NCBI GenBank assembly: GCA_017961705.1
Contig: JAGCWT010000088.1
Coordinates: forward strand, 1 to 63,015
Direction: 5' to 3'
DNA from: Treponema sp.
Lineage (GTDB): Bacteria; Spirochaetota; Spirochaetia; Treponematales; Treponemataceae
DNA: 63,015 nt
Part shown: positions 43,001 through 50,021 of the stretch, in pieces
Layout of the letters: each line of letters begins with the position of its first letter
How positions within the stretch are numbered: the first letter of the stretch is position 1
Program-made: the position numbers and the translations under genes
Notes under the pieces: model-generated
Databases searched by the model: none
Seen by the model: the letters and a program-made list of their open reading frames with translations, nothing else
Told to the model about the DNA's origin: nothing

Positions 43001-43838
43001 CCTTGTAACCCAACTTGTAAAGAACAGCCAGAGCGCAGAAATTGGAGGAAAGAAGCAGATTCTTACCCTCCTCTTCTCCGACATAGAAAACTTTACGGGC
43101 ATTTCGGAAAAGACAAAGCCAGAGGAACTCATAAACCGCCTCTACGACTACTTCTCAATCTTTGCCCACACAATAACCGGCAACAGGGGAACCATAGACA
43201 AATACATTGGCGACTCAATCATGGCATTCTGGGGCGCACCGGTAGAAATGGACGTAAAGCAGCACGCAACACTGGCCTGCCGCGCAGCACTCACTTGCCA
43301 GATGCAGGGATTCAACCTTTCCAACCAGTGGATACGCGAAGGAAAGCCAAAGTTCCGCACAAGATTCGGAATCCACACCGGCGAAGTCGTTGTAGGAAAC
43401 ATGGGTTCTGACGAGCGCATCAACTACACGGTACTTGGCGACAACGTAAACCTTGCAAGCCGCCTTGAAGGAATCAACAAGTATTACGGCACGGAAATCA
43501 TAATCAGCGCAAACACCCACGACCTTGTAAAAGATGATTTTGAATTCCGCATGCTGGACAAAATAACCGTAAAGGGAAAGACGCAGCCTCTCTTTATCTA
43601 CGAGCTTCTTGCAGAAAAAGGAAAGCTTAACCAGAACCTGCTAAAGATTTACAGTGCATACGAACGCGGACTCAAATTCTACTTTGACGGTGACTGGGAC
43701 AACTGCATCAAGTACATGTCTGCCGTAAGGCACCACGTAAACGACAAGGCAGCTCAGGTAATTTTGGAGAGAGCCGAAAACTTCAAGGTGAACCCGCCGG
43801 AAGGATGGAGCGGTGTATATGCATTCGACAGAAAATAA
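40089..43838 (+). CDS. Symporter-dCache-HAMP-class III adenylate cyclase fusion protein
   Basis: A 1249-aa inner-membrane protein made of four parts. Residues 1-430 are a sodium:dicarboxylate symporter (SDF) domain with hairpin 1 'ATRNSFASLP' and helix 8 'SLIDPMRTLL'. A linker to about 550 is followed by a helix at 551-571, a periplasmic dCache region (about 575-890, 'YDPRTRGWYKKAV'), a helix at 892-915 and HAMP. The C-terminal cyclase (about 990-1180) has metal Asp998 ('FSDIENF') and Asp1042 ('YIGDSIMAFWG'), adenine-type Lys1038 and Thr1114, and transition-state Asn1121/Arg1125. It should make cAMP. The SDF domain lacks the usual sodium-site NMDGT motif. It is between a binding-protein gene and a racemase gene in one operon. 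Confidence 0.88.
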   Translation: MVGKILKNPVTILIAVVLGILFGFYEKNIALSWGIIGDVYLNLFQMTVIPILVTSIVASLAMLMKDANARSHITKILLAFMLMLMATAVFGTLAGVLSRPGKDLGEQTTAVLDQIIKTSSDNSKDEIALYDPSSDTSTNKSSLVDFFANIVPSNIFKSFSNGSILQLVFFSIIFGVAIGFLSESSSLRLINGVVSLKESFQKLINWTMYGLPIGLVFLMGKQIAQVGVEILLAMVKFIVVFYAAGLAAMLVCTIIIWIRSGIKNPFTVLKKVMDPIIICFATRNSFASLPSSVTALKNLGLSENTVDLVFPLGVTILRFGNIMYFALAACFVAQIYDATLSFPSMLLIVVGSLLAGTATAGASGLLTLPMISLILDPLGLPVESILVVFMAIDSLIDPMRTLLIVYINIATTAVVASRETEEERNAKTKMRLAANRGDEILLEQGSDSSASELPDFSADIQAVKIQSQAAYSTVKLPEISTTAVMDDSPDFEDTSSLSPENGINTAQQIASAGTPAYQSKVATITPSSRTTRKENLTTALPGGIKIKIRDALVLINTVLLILTATVIIRINSHGTQDSVYSVSTKLVTEILKSVDTKIQAYYTPADQAIHNISFHYWNEDRFHFKYNNEAALDYFMELLQTHKEFAMVYFGDTKGNLIMGRRMPDGTLTRRYITRTEDSVITKYIHENKAFNASFPTTEESLESGYDPRTRGWYKKAVAQKKAVWTNVYIFATDNMPGFSCAAPIYSNDGELEGVACIDIGIRDLSLYLGGISTTENSRLFIYDQDNQIIAKPLKAEDPLDVLLNVYPGADGSNSYSMKKVTDEAEPIIAEAFKKSAGRVNTEGIYSFDLNGNNYFCKIDSMPLDQDLSFNVGMIVPDNDIMGIVYKNNRTGLIISLIVIIVAIIISILMSSLISKPMKILSTEMNDIKELDIDDGEVNINSGIKEIDNMVDSFQGMKQGLINFKKYVPSDLVTQLVKNSQSAEIGGKKQILTLLFSDIENFTGISEKTKPEELINRLYDYFSIFAHTITGNRGTIDKYIGDSIMAFWGAPVEMDVKQHATLACRAALTCQMQGFNLSNQWIREGKPKFRTRFGIHTGEVVVGNMGSDERINYTVLGDNVNLASRLEGINKYYGTEIIISANTHDLVKDDFEFRMLDKITVKGKTQPLFIYELLAEKGKLNQNLLKIYSAYERGLKFYFDGDWDNCIKYMSAVRHHVNDKAAQVILERAENFKVNPPEGWSGVYAFDRK

Positions 43839-44610
43839 AAGAAAGGCGATCGGCATAATTGGAGGCATGGGCCCCTATGCCGGTCTTGATTTGGAACGCA
43901 AAGTTTTTGACAGCGTAATGGCCACAAGCGACCAGGACTATCCGGACGTAATGATGATTTCCGCATCACGCCTAATTCCTGACCGCTCATACTACATCCT
44001 GCACCCGGACACGGAAAACCCCTGCATAGGAATTAGCTACTGCGTAAAAAAACTTGCAGACATGGGCGCAACCCACATTGCCATTCCCTGCAACACGGCA
44101 CATTCCCCAATAATACTCAACCAGGTAAAGCGCTTCGTAGAAGTAAACGGAATTGACGTTACCCTCATGAACATTGTAGAAGAAACCTACAAGTGGGTAA
44201 AAGAAAACATCCCCTCAAAAAAAATCGTACTCTACGCAACCCAGGGAACTTACTACTCCGGCGTTTACCACCTCTTCTTTGACGCGCAAAAAAATGCAAG
44301 CGGCCAGCAGGACTACAGCATAGTCGAACCGGAAGACGCAGACAAGGAACTAATCTGGAACGCAATCTACAGCCGCGAATACGGAATCAAAGCCTACTCA
44401 AACCCAATCCAAAACCAGGCCATAGAAAATTTCCGCATCGTAACAGAAAAAATGTTTGCCCAAGGCTACGACACCTTCATCATGGGCTGCACAGAAATTC
44501 CACTCGCAATGGGACGCCTTAGAATGCCCATCACAAAAATTGACCCCGCCAAAATAATGGCACGCGCCCTGGTAAAAGCAGTCTGCCCCGACCGCCTAAA
44601 AGAGTTCTAA
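43819..44610 (+). CDS. Aspartate/glutamate racemase family protein
   Basis: A cofactor-independent racemase (263 aa) expected to interconvert L- and D-aspartate or glutamate, or a related acid. Both catalytic cysteines are present: Cys91 in 'IPCNTAHS' and Cys224 in 'MGCTEIPL'. The N terminus 'IGIIGGMGPYAGLDL' is typical. It overlaps the cyclase gene by 20 nt, with GGAG about 8 nt before ATG 43819; a GTG at 43813 is possible. Overlap with the symporter-cyclase gene suggests that the ligand sensed is also its substrate or product. Confidence 0.9.
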   Translation: MHSTENKRKAIGIIGGMGPYAGLDLERKVFDSVMATSDQDYPDVMMISASRLIPDRSYYILHPDTENPCIGISYCVKKLADMGATHIAIPCNTAHSPIILNQVKRFVEVNGIDVTLMNIVEETYKWVKENIPSKKIVLYATQGTYYSGVYHLFFDAQKNASGQQDYSIVEPEDADKELIWNAIYSREYGIKAYSNPIQNQAIENFRIVTEKMFAQGYDTFIMGCTEIPLAMGRLRMPITKIDPAKIMARALVKAVCPDRLKEF

Positions 44611-44617
44611 TTTATAA

Positions 44618-44703
44618 AAGGGGGGAAAGCCTTCCCCCTGGCCTCAGCCCAAGGTCTTCGGCACACCCCCTTCTGCGGGCTCAAACGCCGCCCGCAACGC
44701 CTG
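44618..44703. repeat. GC-rich intergenic repeat, family C copy
   Basis: Reads 'ggggggaaagccttccccct', 'cttctgcgggctcaaacgcc', 'gcccgcaacgcc', sharing its right half with 134-220. It is followed by hairpins 'cgagttctcgcttgcgaaaactcg' (about 44739-44762) and 'gcaaccgcaggttgc', and by a family A palindrome at 44834-44860. The gap 44611-45025 holds no gene. Confidence 0.65.
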
Positions 44704-44942
44704 CTATAATTGGATAACTGTCCACATAATCAAATGCGAGTTCTCGCTTGCGAAAACTCGGAGAGCAACCGCAGGTTGCGACCAACGCCCCAATATTAAT
44801 TTGCCCGAATGTCGACTTTTTTCAAGAAATGTGTCATTATTGGACTTGACCCGATAATCTATTTAAAAGATTGCTCACGTCTTTCGCAACAAAGTTTCCA
44901 GCGAGCCCCAAATTACGACCGTCACCTTGCACACAGAACCTT

Positions 44943-45001
44943 CATGCCGACGAAGAGCCGTCATGCTGAACGCACTTGCAAGCAAGTAATTTCTGCATCT
45001 G
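44943..45001. repeat. Dispersed stem-loop repeat E, copy 1
   Basis: 'catgccgacgaagagccgtc', then 'atgctgaacgcacttgcaag' and 'caagtaatttctgcatctg'. Nearly identical to 46648-46707 and related to 49950-50014. The arms ATGCTGAA/TTCAGCAT frame an inner stem. Confidence 0.7.
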
Positions 45002-45025
45002 TAAAAATACTAAATTGCTTGCCAG

Positions 45026-46384
45026 TCACAAACACATAGTCATGTAAATAGGAAGGTAAGTAACATCCGCATCCCTGTCACAGAATAAATCTTTCGTATA
45101 GATTATAAAGCGCTCATGTTTTTTTTGCCCATATTTTTTTGCAAAACAGTCAAGCGATTCATGCTGTTTATAGCTGGATGATTTTACTTCAATAGGAATT
45201 ATTCTCCTTTCCTTTACAATCAGAAAATCAACTTCGTATTTTCGCTCAAAACCATTTTTCTCTTTCTGGTACAAAAACTCGTGGAAGTACAAATCATAAC
45301 CCCTGGCCCTAAGCATTTGTGCAACAATATTTTCCATTATCATTCCAATGTTGGTTCCAAGCTTGTCAAATATAAGTTTCTTGTAAATATCACTCTCTGT
45401 TTCCTTTGAATTTCTCATTATCTGCGTCACCAAAAGTCCAGTGTCGCCCATAAACAGTTTAAAGTTAGAAGAATCTGCAAACAGTTCAAGAGAAATTTCT
45501 GGATTTGTAACATTCCTGCAACAGTTTGCAATCATAGAATCTCCCAAAAATTTTATTGACCGAATATAATTTTGGTACCTTGCTGTTTTGTCTACCATCG
45601 ATAACTTAAACATAGAATTGTGATTCGAAAGCTGTTCTGCAAGAGTTGCAAAAATCGCAGAAGTTTTTTCTGCATTTTCATCATCATATTTACCTAAATC
45701 TTCTTCATAAAGACTAAGGATAGAGCGCTTTACGGCATCAATTGTTGAATAAGTTTGCTTTTCCACAAAGGCAGCAACAGCCTGAGGCATTCCTCCAACA
45801 CTAAGATAAGTTCTGAAGGTCTGCATTATCTTTCTGTGAATTGCATCGCCAATGGGTAGGCGTTTTTCAAAATGTTCGCGGATTATTTTTGCGGTAACAT
45901 TATCGCCTGTTGCCCACAAAAATTCCTCAAAATCCATTGGATACATTTTACACTTATATTCTTCTGATGGAATTAAAATCTGTGCACTCTTTTTCTTTAT
46001 GCTAATAAGGGAACCAGTCTCTATATAGTCAAAACGCCCGTCTGCAACCAAATATTTTATTGCTTGACGCGCTTGGGGAAAAAGCTGTATCTCATCAAGA
46101 ATGATTACAGATTCTCGGGGAAGAAGTTCTTTCTGCTTTAAGACAAAAAGATTATTAAAAAAAATGTCCAAATCAGAAAGATTTTCGGTAAACAGCTTTT
46201 TTACATCTGGACTTTCCTTTGCAAAATCAAGTATAAGATAGTCTTTGTATTCATTTTTGGCAAATGCTTCCGCTATGGTTGACTTGCCTATTCGTCGCGC
46301 ACCTTCTATGAGAATTGCATTTTTTCCATCAAATGTTTTTTTCCACTCCAAAAGAGTATCATAAAACTTCCGCTTAAACTCCAT
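45026..46384 (-). CDS. AAA-family ATPase with DUF4143
   Basis: A 452-aa predicted ATPase of the AAA_14/DUF4143 group. Walker A is 'IEGARRIGKSTIAEAF', Walker B is 'SVIILDEIQLFPQA', and the sensor region is 'DYIETGSLIS'. The C-terminal half carries the DUF4143 core and an endonuclease-like end ('KYEVDFLIVKERRIIPIEVK', with the D-(x)-ExK pattern), suggesting a nuclease-type fold. Such genes are common, mobile and of uncertain role. The start at 46384 has three phased 18-bp repeats just upstream. No ribosome site of normal strength is visible. Confidence 0.85.
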   Translation of the reverse strand: MEFKRKFYDTLLEWKKTFDGKNAILIEGARRIGKSTIAEAFAKNEYKDYLILDFAKESPDVKKLFTENLSDLDIFFNNLFVLKQKELLPRESVIILDEIQLFPQARQAIKYLVADGRFDYIETGSLISIKKKSAQILIPSEEYKCKMYPMDFEEFLWATGDNVTAKIIREHFEKRLPIGDAIHRKIMQTFRTYLSVGGMPQAVAAFVEKQTYSTIDAVKRSILSLYEEDLGKYDDENAEKTSAIFATLAEQLSNHNSMFKLSMVDKTARYQNYIRSIKFLGDSMIANCCRNVTNPEISLELFADSSNFKLFMGDTGLLVTQIMRNSKETESDIYKKLIFDKLGTNIGMIMENIVAQMLRARGYDLYFHEFLYQKEKNGFERKYEVDFLIVKERRIIPIEVKSSSYKQHESLDCFAKKYGQKKHERFIIYTKDLFCDRDADVTYLPIYMTMCL

Positions 46385-46403
46385 ATTCCTATTATAAATT
46401 TTC

Positions 46404-46487
46404 TTAACGAAATTTGCAAATCTTTTGGGCCGTTTTTTAACGAATTTTGCAAATGTTTTTGCAGGAATTTTAACGAAATTTGCAAAT
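46404..46487. repeat. Three 18-bp direct repeats at exact 33-bp spacing
   Basis: TTAACGAAATTTGCAAAT occurs at 46404-46421 and 46470-46487. A one-base variant (TTAACGAATTTTGCAAAT) is at 46437-46454. The period is exactly 33 bp, about three helical turns, and each copy centres on ATTTGCAAAT, a perfect palindrome in copies 1 and 3. It lies directly upstream of the ATPase gene and fits an operator bound on one face of the DNA. Since 33 is 11 codons, an old coding origin is also possible. Confidence 0.8.
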
Positions 46488-46532
46488 GTTTGGATTTTGC
46501 ATGTATCAGCTTACCAGTCAACAAAAATGGGC

Positions 46533-46572
46533 AAAAAAAGCCCGGCAGGGATTGTGGGAGGTACTGCCGGGC
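46533..46572 (-). terminator. Intrinsic terminator after the 975-aa lipoprotein gene
   Basis: GCCCGGCAG (46540-46548) pairs with CTGCCGGGC (46564-46572). On the minus strand the stem is followed by T7. It lies about 150 nt after the stop codon, beyond repeat E. Confidence 0.8.
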
Positions 46573-46589
46573 GGGTTATGGATAAAGCT

Positions 46590-46716
46590 ATGCCGAAAGT
46601 GATTTCTGGCAACCAAATTCGGCAGCTGTTCCTCTACAAAATACAGTCATGCCGACGAAGAACCGTCATGCTGAACGCACTTGCAAGCAAGTAATTTCAG
46701 CATCTGTTCCCCCAAA
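46590..46716. repeat. Dispersed stem-loop repeat E, copy 2 (long form)
   Basis: Starts 'atgccgaaagtgatttctgg', then 'caaattcggcagctgttcct', 'ctacaaaatacagtcatgc', and ends with the ATGCTGAA...TTCAGCAT stem. Same layout as 49891-50016. Both sit between a lipoprotein stop codon and its terminator. Confidence 0.75.
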
Positions 46717-46720
46717 GGGG

Positions 46721-49648
46721 TTATTCGTAGGTCTGTTCTGCGTGGCTGTTGGCCTTGTATACAGCAGGATCCATTGGGATTGCAATTCCGGCAACAGGGT
46801 TCTCGTACGGAGTAAATTCTACGATATAGTAATGTATCTTCCATCGTGCCTGACTACCAGCACCAGTTGAAGCATCGTTCCAAACATAGTGGCCGGTATA
46901 CTGGAGGTAAAGTTCTTTTGCCGTATCACTGTTGTCGCCTCCTGTGTAATTGGCGTTACTTTCGTTGTTCGGCTCGTAATCACCTGCATAGGCTCGTGGA
47001 ATACCGTTTTTCTTGCAGTCTTCCGGGTTTGACCACGCTGAATACATTCCTTCTGCCCTGTAATCCTGGCCATCCCTACTGAATGTGTTTGTATAGAAAA
47101 CCTTTCCTGCATCAGGACCACAAGCCCATGACCAATACTTGTTAAAGCCGTCTGCTTCCCAAGTAGAAAGGTCATAATCAACCTTTGGCTTTTGCCTTAT
47201 GCCTCCAATCCAAGAACCAAAGTCATCAGGGGTCTGTCCTTTTTCCCTTTCAGCCTTAAAGACCTGATCATAAATGAACTTGTTCTCTGCATCAGAGGTA
47301 ATGGTCATAAGGTAGCCTTGCAAGCCGTTAAATCTTTCTTCTTTGGCCTTGTTATAAGCCTGCTGCCAACTAACCTTTGTACCGTTGTCAAAGGGCTCGC
47401 TCTTCTTGTAGAAGCTTCCGTCAAAATAGAAGACGTCCTTGTTCAACTCGTAGCCCTTCTTGTCATCTTTATCTTCAACTTTAATAGGAACAGTCTCCAA
47501 GTTAATGCGAATTTTAAAAGGTTTATTATCTATCTTGTGGAATTTTATCTTATTAAGGAAAGCATTCGCCTTTTCAGAAGAAATATCTCCGCCAGTAGAC
47601 GTAAACTGAATGTAGCGGAAATTTGTTTCCGTAGATACAGAGTCGGCATATCCATTTTCCTTAAAGTTAGCGTCAAGAGGAATGCCCATAGAAAAGGATG
47701 CACCCTCAAGGCTTGTCTCTCCTACATTAAAGTAGCCGTCTTTTGCAAATACAGAGAATATCGTTCCCTTCTTTGTTACGTTCTCGCCAAAGACATAGAA
47801 GGTGTTTGGATCGGATTCATCAGCCTTTAGCGATGTAGGCAAGGAAAGATCGCCATTCACCATAACGTCATTTCCCACAACCTGGGCATTGCGCTTTCTT
47901 TCTGAATTTATTATTGCAAAGAACTTTGTATAGGCCTGTCCTTCAAAAGTAGCAAGAACAGTTCCCTCAGTTGCGGTAGGTGCAATAAGAGTAATTGATT
48001 CTTCAGCTGCATGGTTAAGGTTTCCGGCAATAATCTTTTTGTCCCTGGCAGCCGAAAGGTCAATTCCTATATTCTTCTTGTTTCCAATAAGAGGAGCTCC
48101 GCTCACATGTATGAGTGTACCGCCTTCAACCGTACCGTATACGTTACCCTTAATAGTTCCGCCTGCAATGTTAACAACAGCATTGGCAGAAGTGGTCTTT
48201 ATGGAATCAAGCGGGGAAGTTCCGTTATTGTCATCTCCCAAGATGCTACCGCCGTTAATGTTAACGGTGCCTGTGGATTCAATAAACCTAACGCTTCCTC
48301 CGTTAACCGTAACAGAGCCATTGCTCTCTCCGCGGGCATAGATATTTCCAACAGAACCACTTTGTATTGTTATGTCATCCTTACCGCCTGCTGGATAGCT
48401 TCCGTTTGGTAAAGAACCGTAGACTTTCATGGCAGCATGAATACTGAATGGCCTTCCGTCGTCATCAAGAACAATGTTGTCTTCATCCACTTTGTCAAAG
48501 TAGGCATAGGTCACGTTATCAGAACCTTCTTTTTGCTGCAAGATTATTTTTTCACCGCAAGCATAAAGCGCGTCGCTAGTTACGTTATACTTCCACTTTG
48601 CATAGAAGGTTTTTGCGCCCTTGGAGCCAGCAGGAATTTGTGTTACCGGATTCTTAAAGTTGGGGTCTGAATACCAGCCTACAAAAGTAGCAGCATTTCT
48701 GCCTGCAAGTTCCGGCATGGGGATTGCACCCTGATACGGAGTGTATGAATAATGAACATTGCTATCCTTAAAACTACCGCCATTGCGTTTGTATTCAACC
48801 GGGTAAATTGTGTTAAGGTTTTCTATGTTAACTTCTGCCTGTGTTTTTCTGCCGGTTGCAATCTGAACAAGCTCGCTCCACACCTGGCTTGTTTCTCCAG
48901 CACCGTTGTCCATTGTAAAAGTAAATTTTACGATGTACCAGCCATTTTTGGGGTCATCGGTAAAGACTACGTTTCTAAAACCGCCATTAGAATCTTTGTC
49001 CAAAGCAGGCTCTATAGCAAGAGTCCTGTCTGCAACAGAATATCCGTTTTCTTCGTCCTGGGGAGTCATGCATACACTTACGCTTTTTACGCCCTCATCA
49101 GGAAAGTTTACCTTTATAGAAAGAGAACCGTTTCCTGCAACCTCGTCCAAGGTGCCAAATTCTATTGTGTTCTTGCCGCTTTTTATATTCACTGGCTTTG
49201 TAGTTTTTTCAAGAACAAGGAATGCCTTTGTGTCTGCGTCTTCATCTGAACAAGAGACGGCTTCGGGAAGGGCATAAGCCTGAATGGTAAAAGTATAAAT
49301 GCCAATTCCAAGTGCAATCTTATTGTCGCGAAGGTCATTGTCCATTTTGTCGTATGCAAATTCATCGCTTGTCTGAACCCAAGGCTCGTAGACAATTTCT
49401 TCGCCGTCCACAGGTTTTCCTTTTAGGATGAATTTGTAAATGTCCTTTCCCTTAAGATCAAAGCTTTCGTTTGGAAGAATGGCACGTCCGCTTGCGCCAA
49501 ATTTTACGGCAGAAAGATAAGCCACTCCGTCCGAAGACTGCTTATCTTCATGGTCAGAAACTCCATTCAGGCCACTGTTACAGGCAAGGAGAGAGAAAAG
49601 TAGAAATATAGAAAATGACTTTATTAATTTAAGAGCAAAATTTTTCAT
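46721..49648 (-). CDS. Large lipoprotein with InlB-type repeat, glycine-rich array and C-type-lectin-like domain
   Basis: A 975-aa lipoprotein: lipobox 'LLAC' (Cys23). In order: a beta domain ('AYLSAVKFGASGRAILPNES'), an InlB B-type repeat ('PVEYKRNGGSFKDSNVHYSY', 'FVGWYSDPNFK'), glycine-rich strands ('VTVNGGSVRFIESTGTVNIN'), the 'GTIFSVFAKDGYFNVGETSL' domain and the lectin-like domain ('LQGYLMTITSDAENKFIYDQ', 'GSWIGGIR', 'YWSWACGPDAGKVFY', 'DYEPNNESN', 'LYLQYTGHYVWND'). The end 'SHAEQTYE' is shared with the paralogue at 50022. ATG 49648 is set by GGAGG 4-8 nt upstream; the open frame to 49759 is AT-rich leader. Confidence 0.85.
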   Translation of the reverse strand: MKNFALKLIKSFSIFLLFSLLACNSGLNGVSDHEDKQSSDGVAYLSAVKFGASGRAILPNESFDLKGKDIYKFILKGKPVDGEEIVYEPWVQTSDEFAYDKMDNDLRDNKIALGIGIYTFTIQAYALPEAVSCSDEDADTKAFLVLEKTTKPVNIKSGKNTIEFGTLDEVAGNGSLSIKVNFPDEGVKSVSVCMTPQDEENGYSVADRTLAIEPALDKDSNGGFRNVVFTDDPKNGWYIVKFTFTMDNGAGETSQVWSELVQIATGRKTQAEVNIENLNTIYPVEYKRNGGSFKDSNVHYSYTPYQGAIPMPELAGRNAATFVGWYSDPNFKNPVTQIPAGSKGAKTFYAKWKYNVTSDALYACGEKIILQQKEGSDNVTYAYFDKVDEDNIVLDDDGRPFSIHAAMKVYGSLPNGSYPAGGKDDITIQSGSVGNIYARGESNGSVTVNGGSVRFIESTGTVNINGGSILGDDNNGTSPLDSIKTTSANAVVNIAGGTIKGNVYGTVEGGTLIHVSGAPLIGNKKNIGIDLSAARDKKIIAGNLNHAAEESITLIAPTATEGTVLATFEGQAYTKFFAIINSERKRNAQVVGNDVMVNGDLSLPTSLKADESDPNTFYVFGENVTKKGTIFSVFAKDGYFNVGETSLEGASFSMGIPLDANFKENGYADSVSTETNFRYIQFTSTGGDISSEKANAFLNKIKFHKIDNKPFKIRINLETVPIKVEDKDDKKGYELNKDVFYFDGSFYKKSEPFDNGTKVSWQQAYNKAKEERFNGLQGYLMTITSDAENKFIYDQVFKAEREKGQTPDDFGSWIGGIRQKPKVDYDLSTWEADGFNKYWSWACGPDAGKVFYTNTFSRDGQDYRAEGMYSAWSNPEDCKKNGIPRAYAGDYEPNNESNANYTGGDNSDTAKELYLQYTGHYVWNDASTGAGSQARWKIHYYIVEFTPYENPVAGIAIPMDPAVYKANSHAEQTYE

Positions 49649-49705
49649 ATGTGCCTCCAATCCCTCCCTGGAACTAAGAAACCCATATGAATTATAAATC
49701 GGTAA
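49649..49705 (-). promoter_or_regulatory. Conserved leader element of the lipoprotein family (copy D)
   Basis: The minus strand reads 'ccgatttataattcatatgg', 'gtttcttagttcc', 'agggagggattggagg' before the ATG. Copy E, before the gene starting at 53617, has the same order ('ccgatttaaaaatcgtatgg', 'gtttcgtgaactgggaaggg'). A GATTT/AAATC hairpin is possible at its 5' side. Confidence 0.5.
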
Positions 49706-49841
49706 TAATATAGAAAAAAATGAATTATTTTGAGTACAATTTTTATCGTTACACATCATGTTTAATATAGACTATTTATTTGTAATAAAAGGGGTTACAG
49801 ATTGCAAGGCAGTTCTTGAATGCCCTGCAAAGCCAAAAGCT

Positions 49842-49871
49842 AAAAAATCCGGCAGGGGTTAGCTGCCGGAT
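49842..49871 (-). terminator. Intrinsic terminator after the 1042-aa lipoprotein gene
   Basis: TCCGGCAG (49848-49855) pairs with CTGCCGGA (49863-49870). On the minus strand T6 follows. Repeat E lies between it and the stop codon. Confidence 0.8.
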
Positions 49872-49890
49872 GTATGTAGAAAAGAGCGTC

Positions 49891-50016
49891 ATGCCGAAAG
49901 TGATTTCTGGCAATCAAATTCGGCAGCTGTTCCTCTACAAAATACAGTCATGCTGAACTGCTACGCCACATTCGCATGCACTTGCTACGAACGTGGATTC
50001 AGCATCTGTTCCGCAA
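49891..50016. repeat. Dispersed stem-loop repeat E, copy 3
   Basis: The left 60 bp match 46590-46650 almost exactly. The right part keeps the outer arms ATGCTGAA/TTCAGCAT but has a different inside (CCAC-TTCG paired with CGAA-GTGG). Structure is kept while sequence changes. Confidence 0.7.
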
Positions 50017-50021
50017 AGGGG

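Noticed and set aside
46404..46487. CRISPR array
   Set aside because: Only three short repeats with 15-bp spacers of simple sequence, no cas genes; the phase suggests an operator or old coding repeat.
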